From CAZPDM01 sp964585305 (lineage in GTDB: Bacteria > Planctomycetota > Uabimicrobiia > Uabimicrobiales > JABWCH01): 12,678 bases of DNA. Within the stretch, counting starts at the first letter, position 1. The number at the start of each line of letters is the position of its first letter. The notes under the pieces were generated by a model. It was not told the origin of the DNA. It searched no databases and saw only the letters and a list, made by a program, of their open reading frames with translations. This document shows positions 5,016 through 12,678 of the stretch, one piece after another. The stretch covers positions 1 through 12,678 of the forward strand of contig CAZPDM010000106.1 of the NCBI GenBank assembly GCA_964585305.1. Reading direction: 5' to 3'. The position numbers and the translations under genes were made by a program.

Positions 5016-6701
5016 ATGAAAATCTTTTTTCTTTTTCTTATTTTAATAAGCTGCAATGCTTATTTAGTTGCGCAAGATTTCCCGGATTCAGATGCTAGTA
5101 TTGTACAAGTCAAAATTGCTCCATCTCAAGTTACAGTTAAACCTGGAGAAAAAGTGCAATTTAGTTTTCATGCAATCGATAGAGATGGGCATGAAATTCC
5201 CGCAGCATTCAGTTGGAGTTTTAGTGGTGGAACACTAGAACAAATTGGCCCAGATTGCTTATATACAGCGGGAAATGTTCCGGGAGAATATGAACTTCGT
5301 GCAGAAATTTCTACAGGTGTATATGGAATTGCCAGAATAACAATTCTCGATCTTACTCCCCCATCTGCTAAAAAAGTAGATAAAATTATTATTACTCCAG
5401 ATGTTGTTATGTTAAAACCTGGCCAAGTACAAAAATTTGATTTTTGTGCATACAACAACCTAGGAAGAAAAATGTATACTAGTTTTAAAATTAGCTTTGG
5501 CGGTGGTCAAATGGATGGCAAGGGAAATTATACTGCAGGAGACCGTCTTGGCAAATATAAACTTACCGTACGTAGCGAAGATGGAGTTCAGGCCAGTGCA
5601 GATATTATTATTAGCCATGATACACCAGTCATATCTAGCAATTCCAACCCAAATCAAGAAAAGCCCCAACCAACTACATCCAATGCAGCAATACCAAGCC
5701 GTATTGAAATTACTCCTAAAAGTAAAATTCTTATGGTTGGCGAAAGTTGTCAATTCAAATTTGCTATTTTAAATAATGAAAGCCAACCTGTAGCTGGAAG
5801 CCTGCAAATCTATACACCTGGTGGAACAATCGATGGTGAAGGAATTTATACCGCAGGAAAAACTCCTGGGGATTATGTTATCCATGCTCAAACAGATAAT
5901 AAAGTTTTTGCACGTGCAGAAATTAAAATCGTTGAATCCATCCCCACAACTCCTGATGTAGAAACTCCAGCCAAACCTGTACTGATTCCACAAGCACCTA
6001 AATTGCCAACAGAATCAACACAGACAACTAACCAAGTCCCCCAGACTCCTGAATCACCAAAACAAATCGCAACGGAACAACCCACATCAACTAATGATTC
6101 ATCCACTGGAATAAATTATACAACTCCTATTGCTAAACCTGAATCTGTTTCTTCCAAAATTGAAACTACTAACCCTTCGGGGAAACTAGTTAAATTTGCA
6201 ATAACTCCTAACCGACTCCGATTGCGTCCGGGAGAAAAGCGGAAACTTTATCTCATAGCAACGGATTCACAAGGACGTCGTGTTCCTACATCTGTAGAGT
6301 GGAGTTACCGCGGTGGAATATTAGATAATGACGGAACATTCACAGCAGGAATGGTTTCTGGTCAAAATCTTATTGTCGCACAATCCGATCAAGGTCTAAC
6401 AGCAAAAGCAATCATTGCAATTCTTTCTGAAAGTAAAGATGAAATGCCATATTGGATTGAGCTTGAACCAAATGTTATTAAATTAAAACCTGGCCAAAAA
6501 CAAAAATTTGAATGTCGGCTTACCAATGATAGTAATAAAGTTATCAAAAATGTAGATATTCAATATGAAGCCATGGGGGGAGAATTTGATCCAGAAACCA
6601 TGATTTATACTGCTTGGGATGAGTCTGGTGATTATTACCTTGAAGCGTTTGTCAGTGATAATATTCGTATGAGAGCGCATATTGAAATTAAACAAGATTA
6701 G
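5016..6701 (+). CDS. Exported protein of five Ig-like repeats
   Basis: The 561-residue product starts with a short hydrophobic signal (MKIFFLFLILIS). LISC ending at Cys13 resembles a lipobox, so it may be a lipoprotein, although this signal would be unusually short. Cleavage near Ala19-Gln20 by signal peptidase I is the alternative. The rest is five repeats of about 80 residues at roughly 30-111, 122-199, 229-306, 391-470 and 479-558. Each opens with I-x-P...LKPGE/Q, has a central GG-x-[ILM]-D and an [IY]YTAG-type block, and ends with a G...A-x-I-x-I strand, as in bacterial Ig-like (BIG-type) beta-sandwiches. Pro/Thr-rich linkers separate repeats 2-3 and especially 3-4 (307-390). No enzymatic domain or anchoring motif is visible. 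A role in adhesion, surface structure or ligand binding is inferred. A strong SD, GAGGGAG (5001-5007), lies 8 nt before the ATG. It appears monocistronic. Confidence 0.85.
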   Translation: MKIFFLFLILISCNAYLVAQDFPDSDASIVQVKIAPSQVTVKPGEKVQFSFHAIDRDGHEIPAAFSWSFSGGTLEQIGPDCLYTAGNVPGEYELRAEISTGVYGIARITILDLTPPSAKKVDKIIITPDVVMLKPGQVQKFDFCAYNNLGRKMYTSFKISFGGGQMDGKGNYTAGDRLGKYKLTVRSEDGVQASADIIISHDTPVISSNSNPNQEKPQPTTSNAAIPSRIEITPKSKILMVGESCQFKFAILNNESQPVAGSLQIYTPGGTIDGEGIYTAGKTPGDYVIHAQTDNKVFARAEIKIVESIPTTPDVETPAKPVLIPQAPKLPTESTQTTNQVPQTPESPKQIATEQPTSTNDSSTGINYTTPIAKPESVSSKIETTNPSGKLVKFAITPNRLRLRPGEKRKLYLIATDSQGRRVPTSVEWSYRGGILDNDGTFTAGMVSGQNLIVAQSDQGLTAKAIIAILSESKDEMPYWIELEPNVIKLKPGQKQKFECRLTNDSNKVIKNVDIQYEAMGGEFDPETMIYTAWDESGDYYLEAFVSDNIRMRAHIEIKQD

Positions 6702-6726
6702 CTAATATTTTCTTATGTATACTTTA

Positions 6727-6759
6727 AAAAGTTTGTGTTGTTTATCAACACAAACTTTT
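6727..6759. terminator. Bidirectional intrinsic terminator between convergent genes
   Basis: A perfect 14-bp stem (6727-6740 with 6746-6759, AAAAGTTTGTGTTG against its complement) has a TTTAT loop. It is followed by a T-rich tract on the plus strand (TTTTAATTTTT) and by CTTTTTAAAG on the minus strand. It lies 25 nt after the stop of the Ig-repeat gene and 10 nt after the stop of the deacetylase gene, so it can serve both. Confidence 0.92.
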
Positions 6760-6769
6760 AATTTTTGAC

Positions 6770-7813
6770 CTAATTTTTTTTCATCAAACAATGTTTCTGA
6801 ATGCAATATTCTTTATTTATTCTAAGATCAAAATTATGTTGTAAACATAATTCACAATCTTTATGGCATCGCTCTCTTAGTGCATGTTCAATTCCATCAA
6901 TATACTTATAAAATGAATAAACATCCGGATGATCGCCACCAATACGTGGCAATGCCATAATATTAGAATGCAAGCTAACATAACCAAAATGAGAAGCTAC
7001 CGCGCAAGAATATCCAGCTCGCCGAACCATATTTATTTGTTCTAAGCTATAATCACCAACTTGGCCATTAGGATAACAAAAAGATTGTATAGGACATCCT
7101 AATTTTGTTTCAAGAATACAACGAGAATTATATATCTCATTCCAAGATATTGTATTGTTTTCCGTTGATAAAATAGGATGTGTCAAAGTATGAGAGCCTA
7201 TCTCAACCAATTTCGAATTTGATAAAATTTTTAAGGTATCCCAAGACATAAGTTGAAATTCTATAGGTATTTCCTTTGGTAAGGAAATATTAGATATTTT
7301 GAGAATATCATCAATAAATTTTTGTCTATCTTCATTAGATAGTTTTTTTAACTCTGCAATAACTTGATTTTTATTCTTGCCCGGGAAAGATTGCGCACTA
7401 TGATCGTAAATATAAGAAATCTGATCTGGCCAAATCCATGATTTGTGTTCAATTAAATCTGGAACAACAAATACTGTCGCTGGAATATTTAAAGATTTTA
7501 ACAATGGCCATGCAAAATTATAAAAACTTTGAAACCCATCATCAAAAGTAATCACCACAGAATTTTGAGGATATACACCTTTTTCAGTTTTTAAATTTAC
7601 CAAATCTTTCATCGTTATGGGAACAAAATAACGCTTTATATATTCTAGATATTTTTGAAAATCATCTGTTGTCATATTGCCAAATTTTTTCTCTGTAGAT
7701 GGGTAAATTTTATGAAACATAATAATTCGTGGATAATTTTTATAAATCTGCCTAGCCAAAAAATTTATTCCAGTTAAATGAATAGCCTTACGAGCAATAT
7801 CTTTAATAGACAT
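6770..7813 (-). CDS. Polysaccharide deacetylase family protein (NodB-like)
   Basis: This 347-residue protein belongs to the carbohydrate esterase 4 / NodB fold, metal-dependent enzymes that remove N- or O-acetyl groups from polysaccharides such as chitooligosaccharides, peptidoglycan or exopolysaccharide. Motif 1 is TFDDG (89-93, base Asp91 and metal ligand Asp92). Motif 2 is SHTLTH (207-212, metal ligands His208 and His212). Motif 3 is SFCYPNG (244-250), and LPRIGGD (288-294) follows near the end. No clear signal peptide is seen; the N-terminus is only mildly hydrophobic, so a cytosolic or membrane-associated enzyme is possible. The C-terminal 35 residues carry five Cys (316, 320, 323, 337, 342) beyond the usual fold. 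It lies 34 nt after the GNAT gene and is surely co-transcribed. The good SD (AGGAG, 7843-7847) is 29 nt before the ATG with a hairpin between. The substrate cannot be told from sequence. Confidence 0.88.
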   Translation of the reverse strand: MSIKDIARKAIHLTGINFLARQIYKNYPRIIMFHKIYPSTEKKFGNMTTDDFQKYLEYIKRYFVPITMKDLVNLKTEKGVYPQNSVVITFDDGFQSFYNFAWPLLKSLNIPATVFVVPDLIEHKSWIWPDQISYIYDHSAQSFPGKNKNQVIAELKKLSNEDRQKFIDDILKISNISLPKEIPIEFQLMSWDTLKILSNSKLVEIGSHTLTHPILSTENNTISWNEIYNSRCILETKLGCPIQSFCYPNGQVGDYSLEQINMVRRAGYSCAVASHFGYVSLHSNIMALPRIGGDHPDVYSFYKYIDGIEHALRERCHKDCELCLQHNFDLRINKEYCIQKHCLMKKN

Positions 7814-7820
7814 AACTTTT

Positions 7821-7840
7821 TGTGCAATAAAAAAAGCACA
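7821..7840 (-). promoter_or_regulatory. Hairpin between SD and start of the deacetylase gene
   Basis: On the minus strand the GNAT stop TAG (7848-7850) is followed at once by AGGAGAA, then TGTGC-(10 nt, T-rich)-GCACA, then 7 nt and the ATG at 7813. If the 5-bp stem forms, it loops out the 20 nt and brings the SD to about 9 nt from the ATG, a normal distance. The stem is short, so this is a suggestion only. Confidence 0.35.
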
Positions 7841-7847
7841 TTCTCCT

Positions 7848-8912
7848 CTAAAACGATAAAGTTTCTACATCACAATCGCCTGAATATAATTTCCAATTTT
7901 CGTTAGGAATGAAAGGACAGTCTTTCATACTAGCCATTCCATAAAGAAAACGCTTATCAATATTTCTTGAAGAAAATATATTTTTAGGCAAGCATTGTAA
8001 AACAAAAGAATCATTGGTTTGACATTCCATTATCTCTGCGCCAAAAGAGAATACATATTGCATAAAAATATGCAAAGCAGTTTTCATCGCAGACATTGGA
8101 GTATTTTCTTTATAAAAGATTTCAACGATCTTTGCACATTGCCAAAAACCATCAAAAACAATTCTCCAAACGATATAAATATTATACTGTTTTAAAACTT
8201 CAATACAATGTTTGTTGTACCGAATAAATGGATGATAAATATATCTCCATTCAAGATATTTTATATCTTTGTAAATATATGTAGAATCTTTTATTTCCAG
8301 TAGGTTTTGATTGATTGCTTCCTGAAAAGAAGTAAATTCTCGAATAGGTAAGTTTGCGAGTTTTGATAAAAACTGTGTCTCAATTTTTTTAGCCAAAAAA
8401 TGTTTTTTGAATAAACCAATTTTTTTAGCCAAAAATTTTATCAAAAGTGATGAACTCAGAAAAGTTTTGTAATATATCAATCTATTATTATTATAATACC
8501 AACCTAATTTTGAAAAAAATAAATCAAAAGAAGCATTTGTCTGACCAAGTGTCATAAGTAAAGGAAAATCTTTATACGCAGCATCTAACAATTTTTTACC
8601 TATGCCACGCCGTTGAAAATTTGATTTAACATAGAAATCTACACACCATCCTCCACGTATTAGCTTACCAGAAAAGACAACTTCAACAGGAATAATAGCC
8701 AATTGTGCCGCATCATTATTATTGACTTTGCATATATATATCGGTAAGTTTGCATCACTTTTTAAAGCAGGATTGTCTTCAAATAACCATTTAGCATATT
8801 GGATACGTTCATCAACTTTTCCTTGAACAAAAAGAGAGGAAACGAGTTCTTGATATGCTGGAGAATAAAGATTTTCTTTCTCTAAACGAACAACATTTAT
8901 GATTTCATCCAT
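7848..8912 (-). CDS. GNAT-type acyltransferase of the polysaccharide-associated kind
   Basis: The 354-residue product has a GNAT acetyltransferase core in its first half, with the acyl-CoA pyrophosphate-binding signature Q100-RRGIG-K106 (Q/R-x-x-G-x-G/A) after a beta strand (GGWCVDFYV), and LTLG..NAS..LF.KLGW (120-138) as the following segments. The second half contains YLEWRYIYHP (219-228) and ends with NWKLYSGDCDVE (339-350). Long GNAT proteins with a W-R-Y-x-x-HP block and a terminal GDSD-like element occur next to polysaccharide deacetylases and glycosyltransferases, and this recollection of the family supports a surface-sugar acylation role. The acceptor is unknown. A TAAGG box precedes the ATG by about 8-9 nt. 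It is the first gene of a two-gene operon with the deacetylase. Residues about 160-177 contain a duplicated FLAKKI 12 residues apart, from a 19-bp direct repeat. Confidence 0.8.
   Translation of the reverse strand: MDEIINVVRLEKENLYSPAYQELVSSLFVQGKVDERIQYAKWLFEDNPALKSDANLPIYICKVNNNDAAQLAIIPVEVVFSGKLIRGGWCVDFYVKSNFQRRGIGKKLLDAAYKDFPLLMTLGQTNASFDLFFSKLGWYYNNNRLIYYKTFLSSSLLIKFLAKKIGLFKKHFLAKKIETQFLSKLANLPIREFTSFQEAINQNLLEIKDSTYIYKDIKYLEWRYIYHPFIRYNKHCIEVLKQYNIYIVWRIVFDGFWQCAKIVEIFYKENTPMSAMKTALHIFMQYVFSFGAEIMECQTNDSFVLQCLPKNIFSSRNIDKRFLYGMASMKDCPFIPNENWKLYSGDCDVETLSF
8381..8435. repeat. 19-bp intragenic direct repeat
   Basis: CAATTTTTTTAGCCAAAAA occurs at 8381-8399 and, identical, at 8417-8435. 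The 36-bp period keeps the reading frame, so the GNAT protein carries FLAKKI twice, 12 residues apart, in a basic segment between its two halves. It could come from slippage in AT-rich DNA. Confidence 0.8.
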
Positions 8913-8964
8913 AATAAAAGCCTTAAAGATTTTTTAAACAGATCAATGATTGTTTTAACGGAAA

Positions 8965-9018
8965 AGATTTGTTGCTTAACCTTTGATTGTGTGCAATTAA
9001 AGGTTAAGCAACAAATCT
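8965..9018. repeat. Long near-perfect inverted repeat in a divergent promoter region
   Basis: A perfect 20-bp inverted repeat (8965-8984 with 8999-9018, AGATTTGTTGCTTAACCTTT against its complement) continues inward as four further pairs after one G-T position, closing on a TGTG tetraloop. The total hairpin is about 25 bp. It lies between the divergent GNAT operon (start 8912) and the tricorn gene (start 9174), so it does not follow any gene in the window. Read on the minus strand it is followed by only TTTT. It could be the terminator of an unseen small transcript, a 5'-leader attenuator of the GNAT operon, or a remnant of a small inverted-repeat element. Confidence 0.85.
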
Positions 9019-9092
9019 CAAACACGTAGTTGGCATATTTTTTAGTCCAAAAACTTTTCTCCATTCATTTATTTGGAAACCTAAAAATATGT

Positions 9093-9121
9093 TTGCAAAG
9101 TAAAATAAAACAGGATAAAAT
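9093..9121 (+). promoter_or_regulatory. Candidate promoter of the tricorn-type protease gene
   Basis: TTGCAA (9093-9098), 17 nt, then TAAAAT (9116-9121) is a reasonable sigma-70-type pair. A transcript starting near 9128 would have a leader of about 45 nt, with the AAAGG box (9156-9160) before the ATG at 9174. AT-rich surroundings make the call uncertain. Confidence 0.45.
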
Positions 9122-9173
9122 ATATTTAAAATATATATTTTTAAAAAAAATTTAGAAAGGCCTTATTTTATTT

Positions 9174-12100
9174 ATGTCTCAACAAGGATATTATCGTTTT
9201 CCAGATGTAAGAAATGATATAGTTATTTTTGTTAGTGAAGATGATCTTTGGTCAGTACCTTTGCTTGGCGGTTTAGCACGACGTTTGACAGCAAATTTAG
9301 CATCTGTAGCTTCACCTAAAATTTCTCCTGATGGACAATGGATTGCATATTCTGCTTTGGAAGAAGGATACCGAGAAATTTATCTCATGCCAAGTCAATC
9401 TGGAATTCAAAAACGATTAACATATTTAGGTGCTTGGAGTACTCCTATTGGGTGGAGTGAAGATAGCCAATATATTTATTTTTGTTCTAATTTTGAATCG
9501 CCATTTTTTAATGATAACTCAATATATCAAGTTTCTCTTACAGGAGGAGAACCTAAATTAATTCCAGTAGGCCATGCAAACCAAATGAGCTGTGCAAGTA
9601 TAGGTAAAGATACTATTAAATCAGATGCTATAAAAAATTTAAAGCCTTGTGTAATTGGACGATATACACGCGATACAGCACGATGGAAAAGATATCGTGG
9701 CGGAAGAACAGGTGAAATTTGGTTGGACAGACAAGGAAATGGAGAATTTGTTAAATTGCTTTCTCTATCTGCGAATATGGCGGATCCATTATGGATTGGA
9801 ACTAGAATTTATTTTGTTTCGGATCATGAAGGAATTGGGAATATATATTCTTGTAATCTTGAGGGGCAAGATATTCAAAGGCATACTCATCATGAAGAAT
9901 TTTATGTACGCAATGCTAGTAGCGATGGAAAAACAATAATATATCATTCTGCAGCAGACTTATATAGATTAGAAATCGAAACTAACATAAGTCATAAAAT
10001 AGAAATTAATTATGCAAGTTGCCATACACAAACTAATCGGAAATTTATTCGCGCAGCACAATATATACAAGGCTATGATATTTCCTCACATGGAACACAT
10101 ACAGCCATGGTATCTCGTGGTAAAATTGTCTCATTTCCTCACTGGTCTGGACCAGTAGTGCAATGGGGACAAAGAGATGGGGTAAGATATCGATTGCCCA
10201 CTTGGCTATATGATAGCAAGACTTTAATAGTTATTAGTGATGAATTAGACGGAGAAGATCGTATTTTAATTATAGATACTGAAAAATCTACAACAAAACT
10301 TTTAAAGAATATTCCACTTGGAATTGTTCGAGGGATTTTTCCATCTCCTAAAGATATGAATATAATCATTACTAATCATAAAAACCAAATGATTTTGGTA
10401 GATTGTAAAAAGCAAACTAGCAAAATTTTAGAAACAAGTTTATATTCACGCATAGAAAAAGTAAGCTGGAGTTTTGATGCTCGCTGGTTAACTTATGATT
10501 TTACAATTAACCATGATGTTAGTATTATCAAAATTTTTGATTTAGTTAATAATACATCATATCCTATTACTTCCCCAGTAGCTAGCGATTTTAGCCCTGT
10601 TTTTTCAAATGATGGAAAATATATTTTCTTTATTGGACATCGAATATTTTATCCTGTTTACGATTCCATACGATTTGATCTGGGTTTTATTAAAAGTAGC
10701 AAACTTTATGCTATAATTTTGCAAAAAGAAACAATCTCACCATTTGTTCCTCGAACAAAATCTCCTGCAGGTGAAGAAAAGCCTAAAGAAGACAAAAAGA
10801 AAACAAACAATAAAAAAAACAACAAAAAAGAAAAAAAAGTAACTCTCTCTGATTCCAAAATAGAAAATAAAGAAAACAATAATATTTCTATTATACCGGC
10901 TGATAATGCTCCTTCTAACAATGTTTCATCTGGCAATGAAATTGCCAACCAACATGAAAAAGAGAAGGAAAGCAAAACATCTCCTAAATCTTCAAAAACT
11001 GATGAAAAGATTATAACTATTGATTTAGAAGGAATCGAGAAACGTATTATTGTCTTTCCTATTGAAGCCGGCATATATTCTCATTTGGAAACATATCAAA
11101 ATAAAGTTTTCTATTTAGAACATCCGCGTCCATGTACCCAGCCTGATCAAAATTCATGGGCAGATAGAGAACCCAAACCACAAGAAATACTGAAAGTTTA
11201 TGATCTAGAAAAACTTTCTGAAGATACTTTGGCTAAAAATGTTACTAACTATGCAATCAGCATCAAAGGTAGCACAATGTTAGTAAGGCAAGGCAATCAA
11301 CTCTTTGCATATAAGTCTGGAGATAAAAATAAAGAAAAAGCTGCTTGCAATCGATATACAAGTGAAGATGGAGAAATTGATCTTAATCGCATTTCGCTAT
11401 CTGTTATTGTAAAAAAAGAATGGGAACAAATGTATCGACAAGCCTGGCTTTTACAGCGTGAACATTTTTGGAATGAAAATATGAGTGGTGTTGATTGGGG
11501 ACTTGTATATCAACGTTACTGGCCACTTTTAAACCGCGTAGGAAGTCGCGGAGAATTTTCTGATTTAATATGGGAAATGCAAGGAGAACTTGGAACATCT
11601 CATTGCTACGAATATGGGGGAGATTATCGACCAGGACCAAGATATCCTCTTGGAAGTTTAGGATGCAGCTATCGTTTAGCAGAAGATGAGAACTCTTATA
11701 TCATAGAAAAAATATTATATGGAGATTCTTGCAATGAAGAAGAACGTTCTCCGCTTCTAGCTCCAGGAGTTTGTATAGAAGAAAATGATCGACTTATTGA
11801 AATTGCTGGTATTCCAGTAAATAAAGAAACTCATCCCAGAGAAGTATTGCTTGCTTTAGCAGATCGAGAAATTCCTTTAACAATTCAAAAATCGAAAGAA
11901 AAGACGCCACAAACAATTGTTGTAAAAACACTAAAAACCGAAGACAACTTACGTTATCGTGCTTGGATAGAACATAATCGAAATTATACTCATGAAAAAA
12001 GCCAAGGACGCTTAGGATATCTTCATATCCCGAATATGGGAGTAAGTGGATTTGCAGAATTTTATCGTTATTATACTCAAGAGTCTCATTATGAGGGGCT

Positions 12101-12632
12101 TGTTATTGATGTTCGTTATAATGCTGGCGGACATGTTTCACAATTATTACTTGAAACTTTACTTAGAAAACCAATTGCTTATCGAAAACCACGTTGGACC
12201 TCGGAACCTTATACATATCCTTACAATGCGTTTGAAGGTCCCATGGCTGCATTAACAAACCAAGATGCAGGTTCTGATGGTGATATTTTTAGCCATGCCT
12301 TCAAACTTTTTAAATTAGGAAAACTTATTGGTAAACGCACTTGGGGTGGTGTAATCGGCATCAATGGGCAATATTCATTAGTAGATGGAACGGTTACGAC
12401 TCAACCAGAATACTGTTGTTGGTTTAAAGATGTTGGTTGGGCTATTGAGAACTATGGGACAGATCCCGATATTGATATTGATATTCTTCCAAAAGATTAT
12501 CTAGTTGGAATAGACACACAACTCGATACTGCGATTAGCTTTTTATTACAAGAACTTCAAAACTGCCCCAGTTGTCGGCCTAAATTAGGAAATCCTCCCG
12601 ATCGCAGTTTACCCAAACTTCCCAAATTATAA
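9174..12632 (+). CDS. Tricorn-type protease (S41 family peptidase with beta-propellers and PDZ)
   Basis: The 1152-residue product follows the layout of archaeal tricorn protease: beta-propeller repeats from about 10-310 and 340-740 (with SPDGQWIAYS-like blades), a helical catalytic subdomain at about 745-820, a PDZ domain at about 825-920, and the second catalytic subdomain at about 940-1125. By comparison with the Thermoplasma enzyme the active site is intact: Ser809-His810 in ELGTSHCYE, nucleophile Ser1034 in AGSDGDIF, and Glu1092 in WAIENYGTDPD. Such enzymes cut proteasome- or protease-derived peptides into short pieces in the cytosol, and no signal peptide is seen here. A Lys/Glu/Asn-rich disordered insert (about 528-612) sits inside the second propeller. 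Similar charged inserts are known in bacterial homologues. The tail holds CPSC (1131-1134). The AAAGG at 9156-9160 is 13 nt from the ATG, rather far. It has no close gene neighbour on its strand. Confidence 0.93.
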   Translation: MSQQGYYRFPDVRNDIVIFVSEDDLWSVPLLGGLARRLTANLASVASPKISPDGQWIAYSALEEGYREIYLMPSQSGIQKRLTYLGAWSTPIGWSEDSQYIYFCSNFESPFFNDNSIYQVSLTGGEPKLIPVGHANQMSCASIGKDTIKSDAIKNLKPCVIGRYTRDTARWKRYRGGRTGEIWLDRQGNGEFVKLLSLSANMADPLWIGTRIYFVSDHEGIGNIYSCNLEGQDIQRHTHHEEFYVRNASSDGKTIIYHSAADLYRLEIETNISHKIEINYASCHTQTNRKFIRAAQYIQGYDISSHGTHTAMVSRGKIVSFPHWSGPVVQWGQRDGVRYRLPTWLYDSKTLIVISDELDGEDRILIIDTEKSTTKLLKNIPLGIVRGIFPSPKDMNIIITNHKNQMILVDCKKQTSKILETSLYSRIEKVSWSFDARWLTYDFTINHDVSIIKIFDLVNNTSYPITSPVASDFSPVFSNDGKYIFFIGHRIFYPVYDSIRFDLGFIKSSKLYAIILQKETISPFVPRTKSPAGEEKPKEDKKKTNNKKNNKKEKKVTLSDSKIENKENNNISIIPADNAPSNNVSSGNEIANQHEKEKESKTSPKSSKTDEKIITIDLEGIEKRIIVFPIEAGIYSHLETYQNKVFYLEHPRPCTQPDQNSWADREPKPQEILKVYDLEKLSEDTLAKNVTNYAISIKGSTMLVRQGNQLFAYKSGDKNKEKAACNRYTSEDGEIDLNRISLSVIVKKEWEQMYRQAWLLQREHFWNENMSGVDWGLVYQRYWPLLNRVGSRGEFSDLIWEMQGELGTSHCYEYGGDYRPGPRYPLGSLGCSYRLAEDENSYIIEKILYGDSCNEEERSPLLAPGVCIEENDRLIEIAGIPVNKETHPREVLLALADREIPLTIQKSKEKTPQTIVVKTLKTEDNLRYRAWIEHNRNYTHEKSQGRLGYLHIPNMGVSGFAEFYRYYTQESHYEGLVIDVRYNAGGHVSQLLLETLLRKPIAYRKPRWTSEPYTYPYNAFEGPMAALTNQDAGSDGDIFSHAFKLFKLGKLIGKRTWGGVIGINGQYSLVDGTVTTQPEYCCWFKDVGWAIENYGTDPDIDIDILPKDYLVGIDTQLDTAISFLLQELQNCPSCRPKLGNPPDRSLPKLPKL

Positions 12633-12648
12633 TATTTTGCCAAGAAAA

Positions 12649-12668
12649 CCGCTATGCTTGCATAGCGG
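12649..12668 (+). terminator. Possible terminator hairpin after the tricorn-type gene
   Basis: CCGCTATG (12649-12656) pairs perfectly with CATAGCGG (12661-12668) around a CTTG loop, 16 nt after the stop codon. The sequence then reads ATGAATTGGC to the window end and no T run is visible, so an intrinsic terminator cannot be confirmed. A-rich DNA precedes the stem. Confidence 0.45.
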
Positions 12669-12678
12669 ATGAATTGGC

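Noticed and set aside
4907..5098. Plus-strand open frame of 63 codons overlapping the Ig-repeat gene start
   Set aside because: It overlaps the signal-peptide region in another frame, lacks a ribosome-binding site and is explained by the frame starting at 5016 with its strong SD.
7806..7841. Twelve-codon frame (start 7841) before the deacetylase as a leader peptide gene
   Set aside because: Its ATG is only 1 nt from the AGGAG, too close for efficient initiation, and there is no independent support. It is kept only as a remark in a finding.
10706..11074. Minus-strand open frame of 122 codons
   Set aside because: It is the antisense of the Lys/Asn/Glu-rich insert of the tricorn-type protein, has an F/L/S-rich product, and has no good start context.

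Overview
The window is AT-rich bacterial DNA with one small RNA region and seven protein genes, all read with the standard bacterial code. A metal-dependent type KDO-8-phosphate synthase implies a Gram-negative-type envelope with Kdo-containing lipopolysaccharide. A full-length bacterial tricorn-type protease, long low-complexity linkers and Ig-like repeat proteins would suit a low-GC member of the Planctomycetota/PVC group. That placement is an inference with low confidence, because no rRNA or other marker gene is present.

Region by region: (1) 1-467 has no gene. It holds two identical 36-39 nt direct repeats 34-37 nt apart, which look like the end of, or a minimal, CRISPR array without cas genes in view. 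A very AT-rich stretch follows, then a perfect 31-bp tandem duplication that abuts an intrinsic terminator. (2) 468-662 carries two tRNA-Ser genes on the minus strand, (UGA) then (GCU). A consensus-quality promoter at 769-796 and the terminator at 426-461 define a short tRNA operon. (3) 903-4651 is a minus-strand cluster of three genes, read in the order: a 542-residue protein with L7/L12-like domains at both ends, a C2H2-type zinc finger and eight copies of a short acidic motif; kdsA; and a membrane-anchored protein with a cyclophilin domain that lacks catalytic residues. (4) 5016-6701 (plus) encodes an exported protein of five Ig-like repeats. It is divergent from the previous cluster and ends at a strong bidirectional terminator. 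(5) 6770-8912 (minus) is a two-gene operon, a GNAT-type acyltransferase followed by a NodB-family polysaccharide deacetylase, a pairing typical of extracellular polysaccharide or cell-surface sugar modification. (6) 9174-12632 (plus) is a complete tricorn-type protease with its serine-peptidase catalytic residues intact, followed by a hairpin at the window edge.

Much of the window concerns the cell envelope: Kdo synthesis, polysaccharide modification, an exported Ig-like protein and a membrane-anchored cyclophilin. The tricorn homologue lacks a signal peptide and is probably cytosolic peptide-recycling machinery. The least explained items are the multi-motif L7/L12-like/zinc-finger protein, the degenerate cyclophilin, the 25-bp hairpin at 8965-9018 in a divergent promoter region, the hairpin between Shine-Dalgarno and start codon of the deacetylase, and the orphan CRISPR-like repeat pair. 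No obvious complete new defence or mobile system is visible.
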